A DNA stretch of 52,709 nucleotides, from positions 1 through 52,709 of the forward strand of contig CAMUYT010000002.1 of NCBI GenBank assembly GCA_947164955.1, written 5' to 3'. The position numbers and the translations under genes are program-made. Positions within the stretch are counted from its first letter, which is position 1. Every line of letters starts with the position of its first letter. Origin of the DNA: an uncultured Bacteroidales bacterium (GTDB lineage Bacteria > Bacteroidota > Bacteroidia > Bacteroidales > F082). The notes beneath the pieces were generated by a model. The model made no database searches, was not told the origin of the DNA, and worked only from the letters and a program-made list of their open reading frames with translations. Below are positions 34,443-42,334 of the stretch, in pieces.

Positions 34443-34637
34443 ATGAAAGCATTCGTCAACGACACCGAAGTGCGCACCTACTACGGCGCCAAAGTGAAAT
34501 CCGTGGTGCTGGCCTACTGCCGCGCCAACAACCTGTCGCTCAAGCTCGACAACGTCGAAGTGCGCGACGCCTATGGCAACATCATCGACCTCGATGGCGC
34601 ACTGCGTGCCAACTCCAAGATCTACGTCAAATTCTGA
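34443..34637 (+). CDS. small unknown protein (64 residues), perhaps beta-grasp fold
   Basis: MKAFVNDTEVRTYYGAKVKS begins the protein, which ends LDGALRANSKIYVKF. The start at 34443 is chosen because it follows the -7 box by a sensible distance; an upstream in-frame ATG (34395) lies before the promoter. Two strands, a helix (VKSVVLAYCRANN) and then strand-turn-strand with DxxGxxIDLDG resemble ubiquitin-like sulfur carriers in outline, but there is no C-terminal GG, so that function is unlikely. Five bases separate it from the 5'-nucleotidase-like gene, so the two are co-transcribed. Confidence 0.75.
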   Translation: MKAFVNDTEVRTYYGAKVKSVVLAYCRANNLSLKLDNVEVRDAYGNIIDLDGALRANSKIYVKF

Positions 34638-34642
34638 AGACC

Positions 34643-36076
34643 ATGAAGAAGATTACACGACTCGTGATGGTCGCCTTGGCGGCCATGCTCTTCCTGGCCT
34701 CGTGCCAACCCAAGGAACAGAAGATTTACGTCGTTTCGACCAACGACATGCACGCCAACATCGACTACTTCCCGCAACTGGCCGCCTTGGTCGACAGCCT
34801 CCGTGGCGTCCATCCCGACCTGCTGCTCTTCGGCGCAGGCGACAACCGCTCGGGCAACCCCATCAACGACCGCTACGAAGAGGTTTCAAAACCCATGTAT
34901 GAGCTGATGAACGCCGTCGGCTTCGACCTCTCCACCTTCGGCAACCACGAGTGGGATGCCGGTGTGTTGGCCTTGCGCGACGTGCTCACGTGGGCCCAGT
35001 TCCCCTTCGTGTGCGCCAACGTCACCTTCGACGACAGCTTGCAGATGCCCAACGTGAAGCCCTACGTGGTCTTCGAACGCAATGGCTTGAAGATTGGCGT
35101 CGTCGGGGGCATCCAGTTGGGCGAAAACGGCCTGCCCGACTTCCACCCGAAAAACGCCGGCGGCTCGCATTTCGTCGCCTTCACCGACGTGCTGCCCCAG
35201 TATCTCGACACGCTGAAAGACTGCAACGCCATCTTCCTGCTCACCCACTTGGGCTATGAGGACGACCGCGCCGTGGCCGAGAAGTTCCCCCAGGTGGACG
35301 CCATCTTCGGCGGACACTCGCACACACGCGTGGGCCAGGACGGCAAGCAAATGGTGAACGGCGTGCTGGTCACCCAGGCCGAAGCCAAGGTGAAGTTTGT
35401 GACACTGAGCACCTTCACCTTCCGCAAAGGCGAGATCGTCGACGTGGCGTCGGAGCTGCTCTCCATCCGCGACTTCAAGGGCCGCAACGCCAAGGTGCAA
35501 GCCATGGTCGACGGCTACAACAGCAACGAATACTTCCGCACCGTGGTGACCACCAACACCACTGCCATCGACAGTCCCGAGTCGCTGGGCTGCCTGATGA
35601 CCGACGCCATCCGCTACACCACGGGGGCCGACATGGGCTTCCAGAACCCCGGCGGCGTGCGTTTCGACACCCTTTCGGTGCGCCCCGTGACGCTCAAGGA
35701 CATCTTGGCCCTCGACCCCTTCGACAACGAGATCGTCGCCTTCACGCTCAGCGGACAAGAGATCATCGACCTGATGAAGTCGTGCTTCGTCACCGACGGC
35801 GGGCCCATCTATTGCTCGGGCTGCGCCTATAACTATAAGGTGGACGACAACGGTGAGATGACCGACATCGAGGTCACCTTGGAGGACGGCAAGCCCTTGG
35901 ACCTCAACGCGAAATACAACGTAGTGATGAACAGCTACATGACCTCGGTGTTCGACTATCCGCACGAGGACGAAGGCCGCAGCACCTTCCGCAACTCCAA
36001 CGAGCTGATGCTGGAATACCTAGCCCAGCACCCCGAGATCGATTATGGGAAAACGACGCGCGTAACCGAAAAATAA
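34643..36076 (+). CDS. UshA/5'-nucleotidase-family metallophosphatase lipoprotein
   Basis: 477 residues; lipobox FLASC (Cys21). The N-terminal calcineurin-type phosphoesterase domain has the metal-site motifs VVSTNDMHANID, LLFGAGDNRSGNPIN, STFGNHEWDAG, LLTHLGYE and FGGHSHTRV. The C-terminal 5'-nucleotidase domain has MTDAIRYTTGADMGFQNPGGVR and DPFDNEIVAFTLSG. Predicted to hydrolyse nucleotides or related phosphate esters in the periplasm or at the surface. The first metal motif reads DMH rather than the common D(F/L)HG. Co-transcribed with the small gene upstream. Confidence 0.9.
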   Translation: MKKITRLVMVALAAMLFLASCQPKEQKIYVVSTNDMHANIDYFPQLAALVDSLRGVHPDLLLFGAGDNRSGNPINDRYEEVSKPMYELMNAVGFDLSTFGNHEWDAGVLALRDVLTWAQFPFVCANVTFDDSLQMPNVKPYVVFERNGLKIGVVGGIQLGENGLPDFHPKNAGGSHFVAFTDVLPQYLDTLKDCNAIFLLTHLGYEDDRAVAEKFPQVDAIFGGHSHTRVGQDGKQMVNGVLVTQAEAKVKFVTLSTFTFRKGEIVDVASELLSIRDFKGRNAKVQAMVDGYNSNEYFRTVVTTNTTAIDSPESLGCLMTDAIRYTTGADMGFQNPGGVRFDTLSVRPVTLKDILALDPFDNEIVAFTLSGQEIIDLMKSCFVTDGGPIYCSGCAYNYKVDDNGEMTDIEVTLEDGKPLDLNAKYNVVMNSYMTSVFDYPHEDEGRSTFRNSNELMLEYLAQHPEIDYGKTTRVTEK

Positions 36077-36085
36077 CCATGGTTT

Positions 36086-36194
36086 TGTAGGGCTGTCACA
36101 TTGTGGCAGCCGCAATCATTGAAGCGGCTGCCGTGATACGACAGCCCTACAAACGTGAAAATGATTGGGGCGGCCGTGATACGACAGCCCTACA
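36086..36194. repeat. TGTAGGGCTGTC inverted/direct repeat cluster
   Basis: Inverted pair TGTAGGGCTGTC...GGCAGCCGC (36086-36113) and GCGGCTGCC...GACAGCCCTACA (36124-36151). A direct copy of the second arm is at 36170-36194, sharing GGCCGTGATACGACAGCC apart from one base. It lies 10 bases after the nucleotidase stop; the hairpin could protect or end that mRNA. Confidence 0.7.
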
Positions 36195-36272
36195 GAATTT
36201 TTGGCACGATTTTGGTAAAGACACAAATAGAACACACAAACAGAAGTCAAACCCTTAAAAACAATCGCAACT

Positions 36273-37421
36273 ATGAAAGCCAAGAACATCCTGATGACCA
36301 TCCTGCTGGTAGCAGGGTCCATCGCAGCAAAAGCAGCCGGCTATCCACCCGAACTCGCCTTGGTATCACAGCCGGTTATGGTGTACAACTACGACTACGT
36401 CACGGTCTACTACGACGTGGAGAACATCGGAGACTACACCTATAGGGGTTACGTACAAGTCTACCTGTCGCCTGACGACGGCTACGTCTTCGCCGAGAAG
36501 TACGTGAGGGTCCGCCCTGGCCGCATCAAGAGAATCGCAGTGGACATCCCGCGCTATCGCATCGACCCCTACTACGCCTACACCATCATGCCCTACTACA
36601 CCTTGGGCAACGAGCTCTACAGCTTCACCACCTTCGAATACTTCGAGCCCCTCACCTACCACTGGCACGGCACCCGCTCAGCGGTCTGGATCGTCACCTA
36701 CGCCCCGCCGCGCCCGCACTACTACCACCGCCCCGGCGTCTATCGCTACTACTACGATGGCTACCGTCCGCCGATGCCCCCGATGGGCTACAACGGCAAC
36801 ATGCCCCCGCCGCTCAACCCGATGCACCACACCTATAACTACCACCACAACAACGGTGGTTACCCCGCCGCCAACGAGGGCAACGTGAAACCCAACACCA
36901 CCGAGCCCGCCCCCACCGCAACGGTGCGCCCCAAAGCCAACGGCAACAGCAACAGCATGAGCTCGGGCAGCAGCAGCGCCAGCACGGGCAACAACGCAGG
37001 CACCGTCAACAACGGCTCGATGAGCAACAGCCGCCCGACCAGCAGCACCCGCCCCAAGATCAACGACGGCACGTCGACCGGACGCACGCCGAGCAGCGCA
37101 GCCCCCAGCAGCGGACGCACGCCCAGCAACAGCTCGAGCAGCCGCATCAACAACGGGAGCACCAGCCGCCCCAGCGGCACCACCAACAGCGGTCGCACGG
37201 GTAGCAGCAACACGAGCAGCCGAGTGAACAACTCGAGCAGCAACAGCCGCCCCAGCGGCACTACGAGCAACACAAGCCGCGTCGGCAACAGCTCGAGCAA
37301 CACCCGCAGCAGCGGGACTTCGAGAGGCTCAGCCTCCACCAGAAGCTCAAGCAGCACCTCGAACAGCTCAAACGGCTCGAGCAGCCGCACCGGCTCAGCC
37401 ACCGGCAGCGGTCGCAGATAA
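36273..37421 (+). CDS. secreted protein with Ser/Asn/Arg-rich low-complexity tail
   Basis: 382 residues. Signal peptide MKAKNILMTILLVAGSIAA (cleavage near KAAG). A beta-rich N-terminal domain (about 22-140) contains VYYDVENIGDYTYRGYVQVY, resembling a CARDB/Ig-like strand pattern. A Tyr/Pro/His-rich segment (about 145-195) follows, then a tail of nearly 190 residues of S, N, G, T, R with recurrent NSSSNSRPSGTT-like units. The function is unknown. The low-complexity tail is positively charged, and flexible or surface-associated behaviour is likely. A terminator follows. Confidence 0.8.
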   Translation: MKAKNILMTILLVAGSIAAKAAGYPPELALVSQPVMVYNYDYVTVYYDVENIGDYTYRGYVQVYLSPDDGYVFAEKYVRVRPGRIKRIAVDIPRYRIDPYYAYTIMPYYTLGNELYSFTTFEYFEPLTYHWHGTRSAVWIVTYAPPRPHYYHRPGVYRYYYDGYRPPMPPMGYNGNMPPPLNPMHHTYNYHHNNGGYPAANEGNVKPNTTEPAPTATVRPKANGNSNSMSSGSSSASTGNNAGTVNNGSMSNSRPTSSTRPKINDGTSTGRTPSSAAPSSGRTPSNSSSSRINNGSTSRPSGTTNSGRTGSSNTSSRVNNSSSNSRPSGTTSNTSRVGNSSSNTRSSGTSRGSASTRSSSSTSNSSNGSSSRTGSATGSGRR

Positions 37422-37448
37422 GAGACAAACGACACCTTAATAAACAAA

Positions 37449-37481
37449 AAAGAGAGCGGTCACAACGGCCGCTCTCTTTCT
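37449..37481 (+). terminator. terminator between converging genes
   Basis: AGAGAGCGGTC paired with GGCCGCTCTCT (one G-T pair) around ACAAC, followed by TTTCT; preceded by an A-run, so it could also serve the ElbB gene on the other strand. Confidence 0.8.
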
Positions 37482-37502
37482 ATGTGTGATGACGCGATTC
37501 GC

Positions 37503-38168
37503 TCAGTCGCGTTTCCCGTCCAACGTGTCAATGATGGCGTCGATTAGGTTGTAGGCGCCGTCGTATACATCCTTCAAAGTCGCATCGAGCATATAGGCCG
37601 GTGTGGTGAACACCATCAGCTCGTTGTCGGCACACACGTCGCCGTGTTCGGTCTGCACGTGATAGGCACCCATGGCGCGGACGTTGTCGGCATCGGGCGT
37701 GCCCTCGTTGCCCAAGGTGACGCACACGCCGGGCAGCAGCTTGGCGAACATCACGGGGGCGATGCACATGCCGCCGAGTGGCTTGCCCGCCTCACGCGTC
37801 TCGATGATGGCGCGGGCCACGTCGGGCTTCACCTCCATGTCGGCGCCACGATAGGCATAGTCGCAGAGGTTCTTGGCCACGCCATAGCCGCCGCTGAAGA
37901 GCAGGCCGTCGAAGTCTTCGGCCTTGTATTCCTCGATGGGGCGCACGTTGCTGCGCGCCAGGCGGGCCGCCTCGACGAGGATGTTGCGTTCCTCCTTGAC
38001 CTGTTCGTTGGTCAGGTGGTCGACGACCTCGGTTTGCGGGCGGTTAGGGGCAAAGCATTGGTATTCGCAATGGTGCTGCTCGATGGAAAGCAGCAGCGTA
38101 ATGGCTTCGTTGATTTCGCTGCCGTCCTTGCGACCGCAGCCGGCGAGAATTACTGCAAATTTCTTCAT
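37503..38168 (-). CDS. elbB: ElbB, DJ-1/PfpI-family glyoxalase-type protein
   Basis: 221 residues from the ATG at 38168 (promoter 24 bases upstream; the upstream extension is not protein-like). MKKFAVILAGCGRKDGSEIN, CFAPNRPQTEVVDHLT, LLFSGGYGVAKNLCDYA, GKPLGGMCIAPVMFAKLLPG and VFTTPAYMLDA agree closely with E. coli ElbB as I remember it. The nucleophile-elbow cysteine is in GGMCIAP. The family has weak glyoxalase activity and was linked to isoprenoid synthesis; its physiological role is uncertain. Monocistronic, between a converging gene and a hairpin. Confidence 0.92.
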   Translation of the reverse strand: MKKFAVILAGCGRKDGSEINEAITLLLSIEQHHCEYQCFAPNRPQTEVVDHLTNEQVKEERNILVEAARLARSNVRPIEEYKAEDFDGLLFSGGYGVAKNLCDYAYRGADMEVKPDVARAIIETREAGKPLGGMCIAPVMFAKLLPGVCVTLGNEGTPDADNVRAMGAYHVQTEHGDVCADNELMVFTTPAYMLDATLKDVYDGAYNLIDAIIDTLDGKRD

Positions 38169-38191
38169 AGGAATAGGATTTATATTTGAGG

Positions 38192-38223
38192 CAAAAATAA
38201 GCAAAATCCCTCGAACAGCCAAA
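38192..38223 (-). promoter_or_regulatory. Bacteroidota promoter of elbB
   Basis: The minus strand has TTTG (38220-38223), a 20-base spacer and TATTTTTGC (-7 box 38192-38199). Confidence 0.6.
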
Positions 38224-38257
38224 AACAGAAACAAGATTTTCGGAAAAACACCCCTTG

Positions 38258-38300
38258 AACGCTGCGGAAAGTGCATTTATTTGACAGATTCCGCAGCGTT
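38258..38300 (-). terminator. 12-base stem hairpin after the enoyl-CoA hydratase gene
   Basis: AACGCTGCGGAA (38258-38269) pairs perfectly with TTCCGCAGCGTT (38289-38300) around a 19-base loop. It begins about 10 bases after the hydratase stop. There is no immediate U tract (GTGTTTTTCC follows on the minus strand), so terminator activity is likely but not certain. Confidence 0.6.
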
Positions 38301-38310
38301 GGAAGCCTTT

Positions 38311-39096
38311 TTACGCCCATTCAGGCTTCCGCTTCTCGAAAAACGCCTTCATGCCCTCCTGGCCGACCTTTGAGATGCGTTGGTTGGCGATGGCCACTGA
38401 GGTCTGCATAAAAACGGGATTGTAGCGATCGTCGGTGCCGCTCACCATGCGCAGCAGGTTCTTGCACTCGGCGATGGCATCGGGCGAGGCTTGCAGGAAA
38501 TGCCCGATGTATTGTCTTTCAGTGTCAATCATTTCCGCCTCCTCGACGACGGCATTCACCAGGCGGAAATCCTTGGCCTCGCCAGCGCTGAAACGTCTTC
38601 CTGTCAGCATCAGCTCCTTGGCGGCGGTGTTGCCGATTTTGGCGACCACAAAAGGCGAGATGGTGGCCGGTGTGATGCCCAAGCGCACCTCGGAGAAAGC
38701 GAACTTGGTTTCCTTTTCGGCAATCACGACGTCGGCGGCGGCAACGATGCCGTTGGCGCCGCCGATGCAGGCGCCATGCACGTCGACGACGACCGCCTTA
38801 TTGCAGAAATAGATGGTCTGAAACAGTTTCGACAGCTTCTGCGCATCGTCGAGGTTTTGAGGATAACTGTATTGAACCATCGCTTTCATATAGTCGAGGT
38901 CGGCGCCAGCACAAAAACACTTGCCGTTGCCTTTGAGGATAATGACGCGAATGTCATCGCGGCTGTTGAGCCAGTCGAAAACTTCCGTCAACTCGTGTAT
39001 CAGCTCAGCATTCAGGGCATTGCGCACCTCGGGGCGGTCGAGGTTGACCCATGCCATGCTTTCGCCCAGTTGTACTTTTATTGTGTTGAAATCCAT
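38311..39096 (-). CDS. enoyl-CoA hydratase/isomerase, methylglutaconyl-CoA hydratase-like
   Basis: 261 residues from the ATG at 39096. Crotonase fold: NLDRPEVRNALNAELIHEL, GNGKCFCAGADLDYM (oxyanion loop), VDVHGACIGGANGIVAAADV (second oxyanion glycine) and KFAFSEVRLGITPATISPFV, with the glutamate that in hydratases acts as a catalytic residue. The SEVRLGITPATISPFV form is what I associate with 3-methylglutaconyl-CoA hydratases of leucine breakdown (LiuC), but no other leucine-pathway gene is in the window, so substrate is open. It lies alone. Confidence 0.88.
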   Translation of the reverse strand: MDFNTIKVQLGESMAWVNLDRPEVRNALNAELIHELTEVFDWLNSRDDIRVIILKGNGKCFCAGADLDYMKAMVQYSYPQNLDDAQKLSKLFQTIYFCNKAVVVDVHGACIGGANGIVAAADVVIAEKETKFAFSEVRLGITPATISPFVVAKIGNTAAKELMLTGRRFSAGEAKDFRLVNAVVEEAEMIDTERQYIGHFLQASPDAIAECKNLLRMVSGTDDRYNPVFMQTSVAIANQRISKVGQEGMKAFFEKRKPEWA

Positions 39097-39272
39097 TTTG
39101 TCTGACGCTATTGAGCGGGTATTAAAATCGCCCGATAATTTAGTTTCGCCCCTTCGGGGCTTGGTTTTGCGTTGCAATATTCGGAAAAAACTGGCAATTT
39201 GTCACAATCATTCCACGAAAATTTCGTTATTTTGCACGCGGAACGGTTTTTGCCGTGTCGTTGACATTCATC

Positions 39273-39296
39273 AGGACGCAAGCATTGCGTCCCTAC
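39273..39296. repeat. short palindrome AGGACGCAA/TTGCGTCC before the 39308 gene
   Basis: GGACGCAAGCATTGCGTCC is a near-perfect palindrome followed by CTAC. The outer bases (GTAGGGACGC on the other strand) resemble the arms of the 28-base palindromes at 20507 and 51789. It lies 11 bases before the ATG of the next gene. Confidence 0.5.
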
Positions 39297-39307
39297 ATTC
39301 TTAAAAT

Positions 39308-39763
39308 ATGGACGAAAACAACCTCAATAACGGACTCGATGACCTCTTGAACATGTTCAAGAAGATGATGGAAAACCAAGACCTTGACGCCATTCCGGGC
39401 ATCAGCGAAGAGCAGAAGGAACAGCTGAAGATGTTTCTCGAGGACTTCGACGAGCTGAAAGACGACATGAAGGTGGAGATCTACAAGCTCGACCCTTTCA
39501 CCAAGCAGATGGTAGGCATGGTCATGGGCCAGCTGAAGAACATGCCGGGCATGCCGCAACAAACGCCCGATCAGGCCACTGCGCCGACAGAGCCCGTCGT
39601 CAACAAGGAGAAGCAACTCACCGACATCCCTGGCACCACCGAGAACCTGGAGGCCCACTTGGCCGCCATCGACGACCAGCTGCGTGCGGGTAACCTAACG
39701 GACGAGGAAATCAACCAACTGCTTGACGAGCGCACGGCCATAATGAAAGAACTAGAAGTTTAA
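39308..39763 (+). CDS. unknown cytoplasmic protein, acidic and methionine-rich
   Basis: 151 residues starting MDENNLNNGLDDLLNMFKKM. Predicted mostly helical: an N-terminal helical region with many Met (MVGMVMGQLKNMPGMPQQ), a Pro/Thr linker (about 80-105) and a C-terminal helical hairpin (AHLAAIDDQLRAGNLTDEEI). No signal peptide or known domain. Codon use matches the neighbours. It is followed by a terminator-like repeat and is probably monocistronic. Confidence 0.75.
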   Translation: MDENNLNNGLDDLLNMFKKMMENQDLDAIPGISEEQKEQLKMFLEDFDELKDDMKVEIYKLDPFTKQMVGMVMGQLKNMPGMPQQTPDQATAPTEPVVNKEKQLTDIPGTTENLEAHLAAIDDQLRAGNLTDEEINQLLDERTAIMKELEV

Positions 39764-39770
39764 CAGCCGG

Positions 39771-39833
39771 CGTTTCGACAGGCTCAACGACCTTAGCCTT
39801 TCGGTCCCCGAGCTTGTCGAAAGGCCGTTTTTT
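39771..39833 (+). terminator. repeat-derived terminator (TTCGACAGGCTCA family)
   Basis: Imperfect inverted repeat: CGTTTCGACAGGCTCAACGA...CC faces GG...TCCCCGAGCTTGTCGAAAGG, followed by CCGTTTTTTT. It lies 8 bases after the 39308-39763 stop. The sequence belongs to the same interspersed family as 22844-22867 and 42270-42316. Confidence 0.7.
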
Positions 39834-39856
39834 TAATACAAATCAATAACAAATAA

Positions 39857-40543
39857 ATGAAGAAAGCATTATTCACCCTCATCGCGCTGGCATTTTCAGT
39901 CGTGTCGTATGCCCAGCTGATTGCCAACAAAACCGACAAGAAAGTCACCTTTGGTCTTGACCTTTTCAGCGACTTCCAGCTTGCCCCTAGCGACAACTGG
40001 GATCCGCGCGGCTTCAACCAAGGTGTGAGCTTTGCGCTCACCTACAACTTCCCATTGGGCGAGAGCACCAAGCACACCGTTTCGGTGGGTGTGGGCATGT
40101 CGTCGCACAACTACTTCTCTTACACGCGCATCACAGACCCGTATCAGAGCACTTTTGAATACAAGAACTACCGCGACGTGGAAGGTTTCAAGCGCTACAA
40201 AGTCAACCCGACCTATGCCGAGGTGCCGCTCGAGCTACGCTTCCGCATCAAGGACGCCGTGAAGATTGGCGTGGGCTTCAAAGTCGGCATCAACATCAGC
40301 ACCAAGACCCGTTATGTCGGCCCCGGCGATGGCATCACACTGGAGAACAGCGACGTGACCATCAACGAAAAATACCTCAACATCAGCAATATGGAACGCA
40401 TGGCCTACTCGGCCACCCTGCGCATCGGCTGGAAATGGGTGAGCGCCTATGCCGCCTACCAACTCAGCCCCGTGTTTGCCGTGGGCCACGAGGCACCTGT
40501 CTTCCATCCGTTGTCGGTGGGCCTGACTTTCGCACCGTTCTAA
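39857..40543 (+). CDS. outer-membrane beta-barrel protein
   Basis: 228 residues; signal peptide MKKALFTLIALAFSVVSYA. The mature part alternates hydrophobic and polar residues in strands (VSFALTYNFPLGE, HTVSVGVGMSSHNYFSY, VPLELRFRIKDAVKIGVGFKVGINI) and ends VGLTFAPF, with the C-terminal aromatic typical of outer-membrane barrels. Porin-family type (PF13568-like in appearance); the ligand is unknown. It is not obviously linked to its neighbours; an inverted-repeat element follows. Confidence 0.8.
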   Translation: MKKALFTLIALAFSVVSYAQLIANKTDKKVTFGLDLFSDFQLAPSDNWDPRGFNQGVSFALTYNFPLGESTKHTVSVGVGMSSHNYFSYTRITDPYQSTFEYKNYRDVEGFKRYKVNPTYAEVPLELRFRIKDAVKIGVGFKVGINISTKTRYVGPGDGITLENSDVTINEKYLNISNMERMAYSATLRIGWKWVSAYAAYQLSPVFAVGHEAPVFHPLSVGLTFAPF

Positions 40544-40568
40544 TTTGGTAAGGATTGCTTGTGGTTGC

Positions 40569-40694
40569 TTTGCGTCACTGCGAGGCGTTGCGAGCAAAGC
40601 GCGGCAAAGCAGTCCAGAGCACTTGTCATTTACTAGATCGCTTCCACTTCGCTTGCCTCGTGGCAGGCTCTGTTCCTCATCGCAATGACGCAAA
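40569..40694. repeat. 126-base inverted-repeat element overlapping the queG start
   Basis: Ends TTTGCGTCACTGCGA (40569-40583) and TCGCAATGACGCAAA (40680-40694) are inverted repeats with one mismatch. The interior is also partly palindromic (GCAAAGCAGTCC, GATCGCTTCC, CTTCGCTTGCCTCG). Similar 'TCATTGCGAGG...CGCAATGA' palindromic elements are known from several bacterial groups, notably Rickettsia. The right end contains the ATG of queG (40685). Confidence 0.7.
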
Positions 40695-41617
40695 TCGCAT
40701 CCCAATGGATTATTGCTGAAGCCGAGCGTTTGGGCTTCGACGCTTGTGGCGTGGCCCGAGCAACGGCCTTGGAAACCGAATCGGCCAACATGGAGCGATG
40801 GCTCGACGAGGGGCACGAAGGCGAGATGGGCTACCTGACCCGCAACAAAGAGAAGCGTTATGACCCACGTCGGCTCGTGGAAGGCACCAAAAGCATCGTC
40901 ACCGTACTCTACAACTATTTCCCACAGCAACCGTTGGGCGACGGCGAGCACTACAAAATCGCCAAATACGCCTATGGCGCCGATTACCATGACGTGCTGA
41001 AACGCAAGCTGCGCCAGCTCCTTGAAACCATCGAGACCCAAACCGGAAGGCTCGATGGCGTGCGCGTCTTCGTCGACTCGGCGCCCGTGCTCGACCGCGC
41101 CTGGGCTGTCAGATGTGGCTTAGGCTTCATCGGCAAGAACACCACTTTAATCCACCCCAAGAAAGGGTCGTTTTTCTTCATCGGGCACCTGTTTCTACCC
41201 TTAGACCTAACCGAAACCGGTCAAGACATGACCAACCGTTGCGGTCGCTGTACCAAATGCATAGATGCCTGTCCCACAGGCGCTTTGGAAAGCCCATTCC
41301 ACATCAATGCCCGCAAATGCATCTCCTACTTGACCATCGAATACAAAGGAAGCCTGGCAGGCCTTGACCGAGAAAAGTTCAAAGGCTGGATGTATGGCTG
41401 CGACATCTGTCAGGACGTGTGTCCTTACAACAAGTTCGCCTTGCCCAATCAAGAGCCAGATTTCCAGCCCTCTGAGCAGCTATTGGCCATGAAAGCCGAG
41501 GACTGGGAAAAGCTCGACAAAGAAACGTTTGACGCCTTGTTCAAGCATTCAGCCGTGCAACGCGCCGGATATGAGGGATTGCAGCGGAATATTGGGTTTA
41601 TCTCAGAGGAGAGTTGA
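40685..41617 (+). CDS. queG: epoxyqueuosine reductase QueG
   Basis: 310 residues. Reduces epoxyqueuosine in tRNA to queuosine, using cobalamin and two 4Fe-4S clusters. Motifs: GFDACGVARA, VDSAPVLDRAWAVRCGLGFIGKNT (with the catalytic aspartate region), and the cluster ligands CGRCTKCIDACPTGAL and CDICQDVCPYN. This is the short form without C-terminal HEAT repeats. The only plausible start is the ATG at 40685, which lies within a palindromic repeat element, so the first residues (MTQIAS) are encoded by the repeat. It converges with and overlaps the barrel gene 41598-42248 by 20 bases. Confidence 0.95.
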   Translation: MTQIASQWIIAEAERLGFDACGVARATALETESANMERWLDEGHEGEMGYLTRNKEKRYDPRRLVEGTKSIVTVLYNYFPQQPLGDGEHYKIAKYAYGADYHDVLKRKLRQLLETIETQTGRLDGVRVFVDSAPVLDRAWAVRCGLGFIGKNTTLIHPKKGSFFFIGHLFLPLDLTETGQDMTNRCGRCTKCIDACPTGALESPFHINARKCISYLTIEYKGSLAGLDREKFKGWMYGCDICQDVCPYNKFALPNQEPDFQPSEQLLAMKAEDWEKLDKETFDALFKHSAVQRAGYEGLQRNIGFISEES

Positions 41618-42248
41618 GATTGTAGGTCAACGTGAACTGAATCACCTTGTTATAATAGTGTCCGAAGAACCAACTTGTAGAATTTTTGAAGCGGATAGGC
41701 ACTACGGTATACATGAACCGTGCCCCCATGCCCCAATGCTCGTTGAAGGCGAAATGCAAGCCGCCGTTGGCCGTGGCTGAGAAGAAATTCCAGCGGTTGG
41801 TCGTCACCTGATAGTCGGTGTCGACATCTTCCGTGGCGCGAAGGCGGAAGTCGAGGCTGACGCCCGCTTCGAGCGTGATAAAGTCCAACGGCCGTCCGCC
41901 AACCCTGAAATGCCCAAGATTATAATGGAGCATCAAAGGGATCTCGGCGTAATGCAAACGAAGGTTGTAGGGGTTGTAATAGTATTCCATCACCTCCTTG
42001 GTGGAAGAATGCGCGCCAAGGAGCGAGTATTTCAGCTCCATCTGGGCAGCGAAATAATCGCCCAAAGGCAGGTTGACATACGCGCCTGCGGTGAATCCCA
42101 ATTGGTGATAACCCGCATAGCTGTCGCCATCCACTTGGCAGAACGTTGGGCCCACGATGAGGCCCGCATTGAAGCTTTGGGCAGAGGCTTTGGAGAAGCC
42201 AAAGAACAAAACCGATAAAAGGATAAAGAGGGTGTAAATCTTTTTCAT
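41598..42248 (-). CDS. outer-membrane beta-barrel protein, PorT-like type
   Basis: 216 residues; signal peptide MKKIYTLFILLSVLFFGFSK (cleavage near SAQ). Strand pattern GLIVGPTFCQVDGD, AGAYVNLPLGDYFAAQMELK, EIPLMLHYNL and LDFITLEAGVSLDFRL. This resembles the PorT/outer-membrane beta-barrel (type 2) family, some members of which assist T9SS; that role here is only a possibility. It is downstream of the mltF-like gene on the same strand, separated by 86 bases holding a repeat, and overlaps queG tail to tail by 20 bases. Confidence 0.78.
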   Translation of the reverse strand: MKKIYTLFILLSVLFFGFSKASAQSFNAGLIVGPTFCQVDGDSYAGYHQLGFTAGAYVNLPLGDYFAAQMELKYSLLGAHSSTKEVMEYYYNPYNLRLHYAEIPLMLHYNLGHFRVGGRPLDFITLEAGVSLDFRLRATEDVDTDYQVTTNRWNFFSATANGGLHFAFNEHWGMGARFMYTVVPIRFKNSTSWFFGHYYNKVIQFTLTYNLNSPLR

Positions 42249-42269
42249 AGCTATTTTGGAATTAAACTG

Positions 42270-42316
42270 GGTCCTTCGATGCTTCGGCTTTGCTCAGCAA
42301 CCTCAAGCTCAGGAGC
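42270..42316. repeat. interspersed repeat copy between mltF-like and barrel genes
   Basis: GGTCCTTCGATGCTTCGGCT, then TTGCTCAGCAACC and TCAAGCTCAGGAGCC: a degenerate inverted pair of the TTCGACAGGCTCA family seen at 22844-22867 and 39771-39833. Confidence 0.5.
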
Positions 42317-42334
42317 CATGGCATCACATTAATA

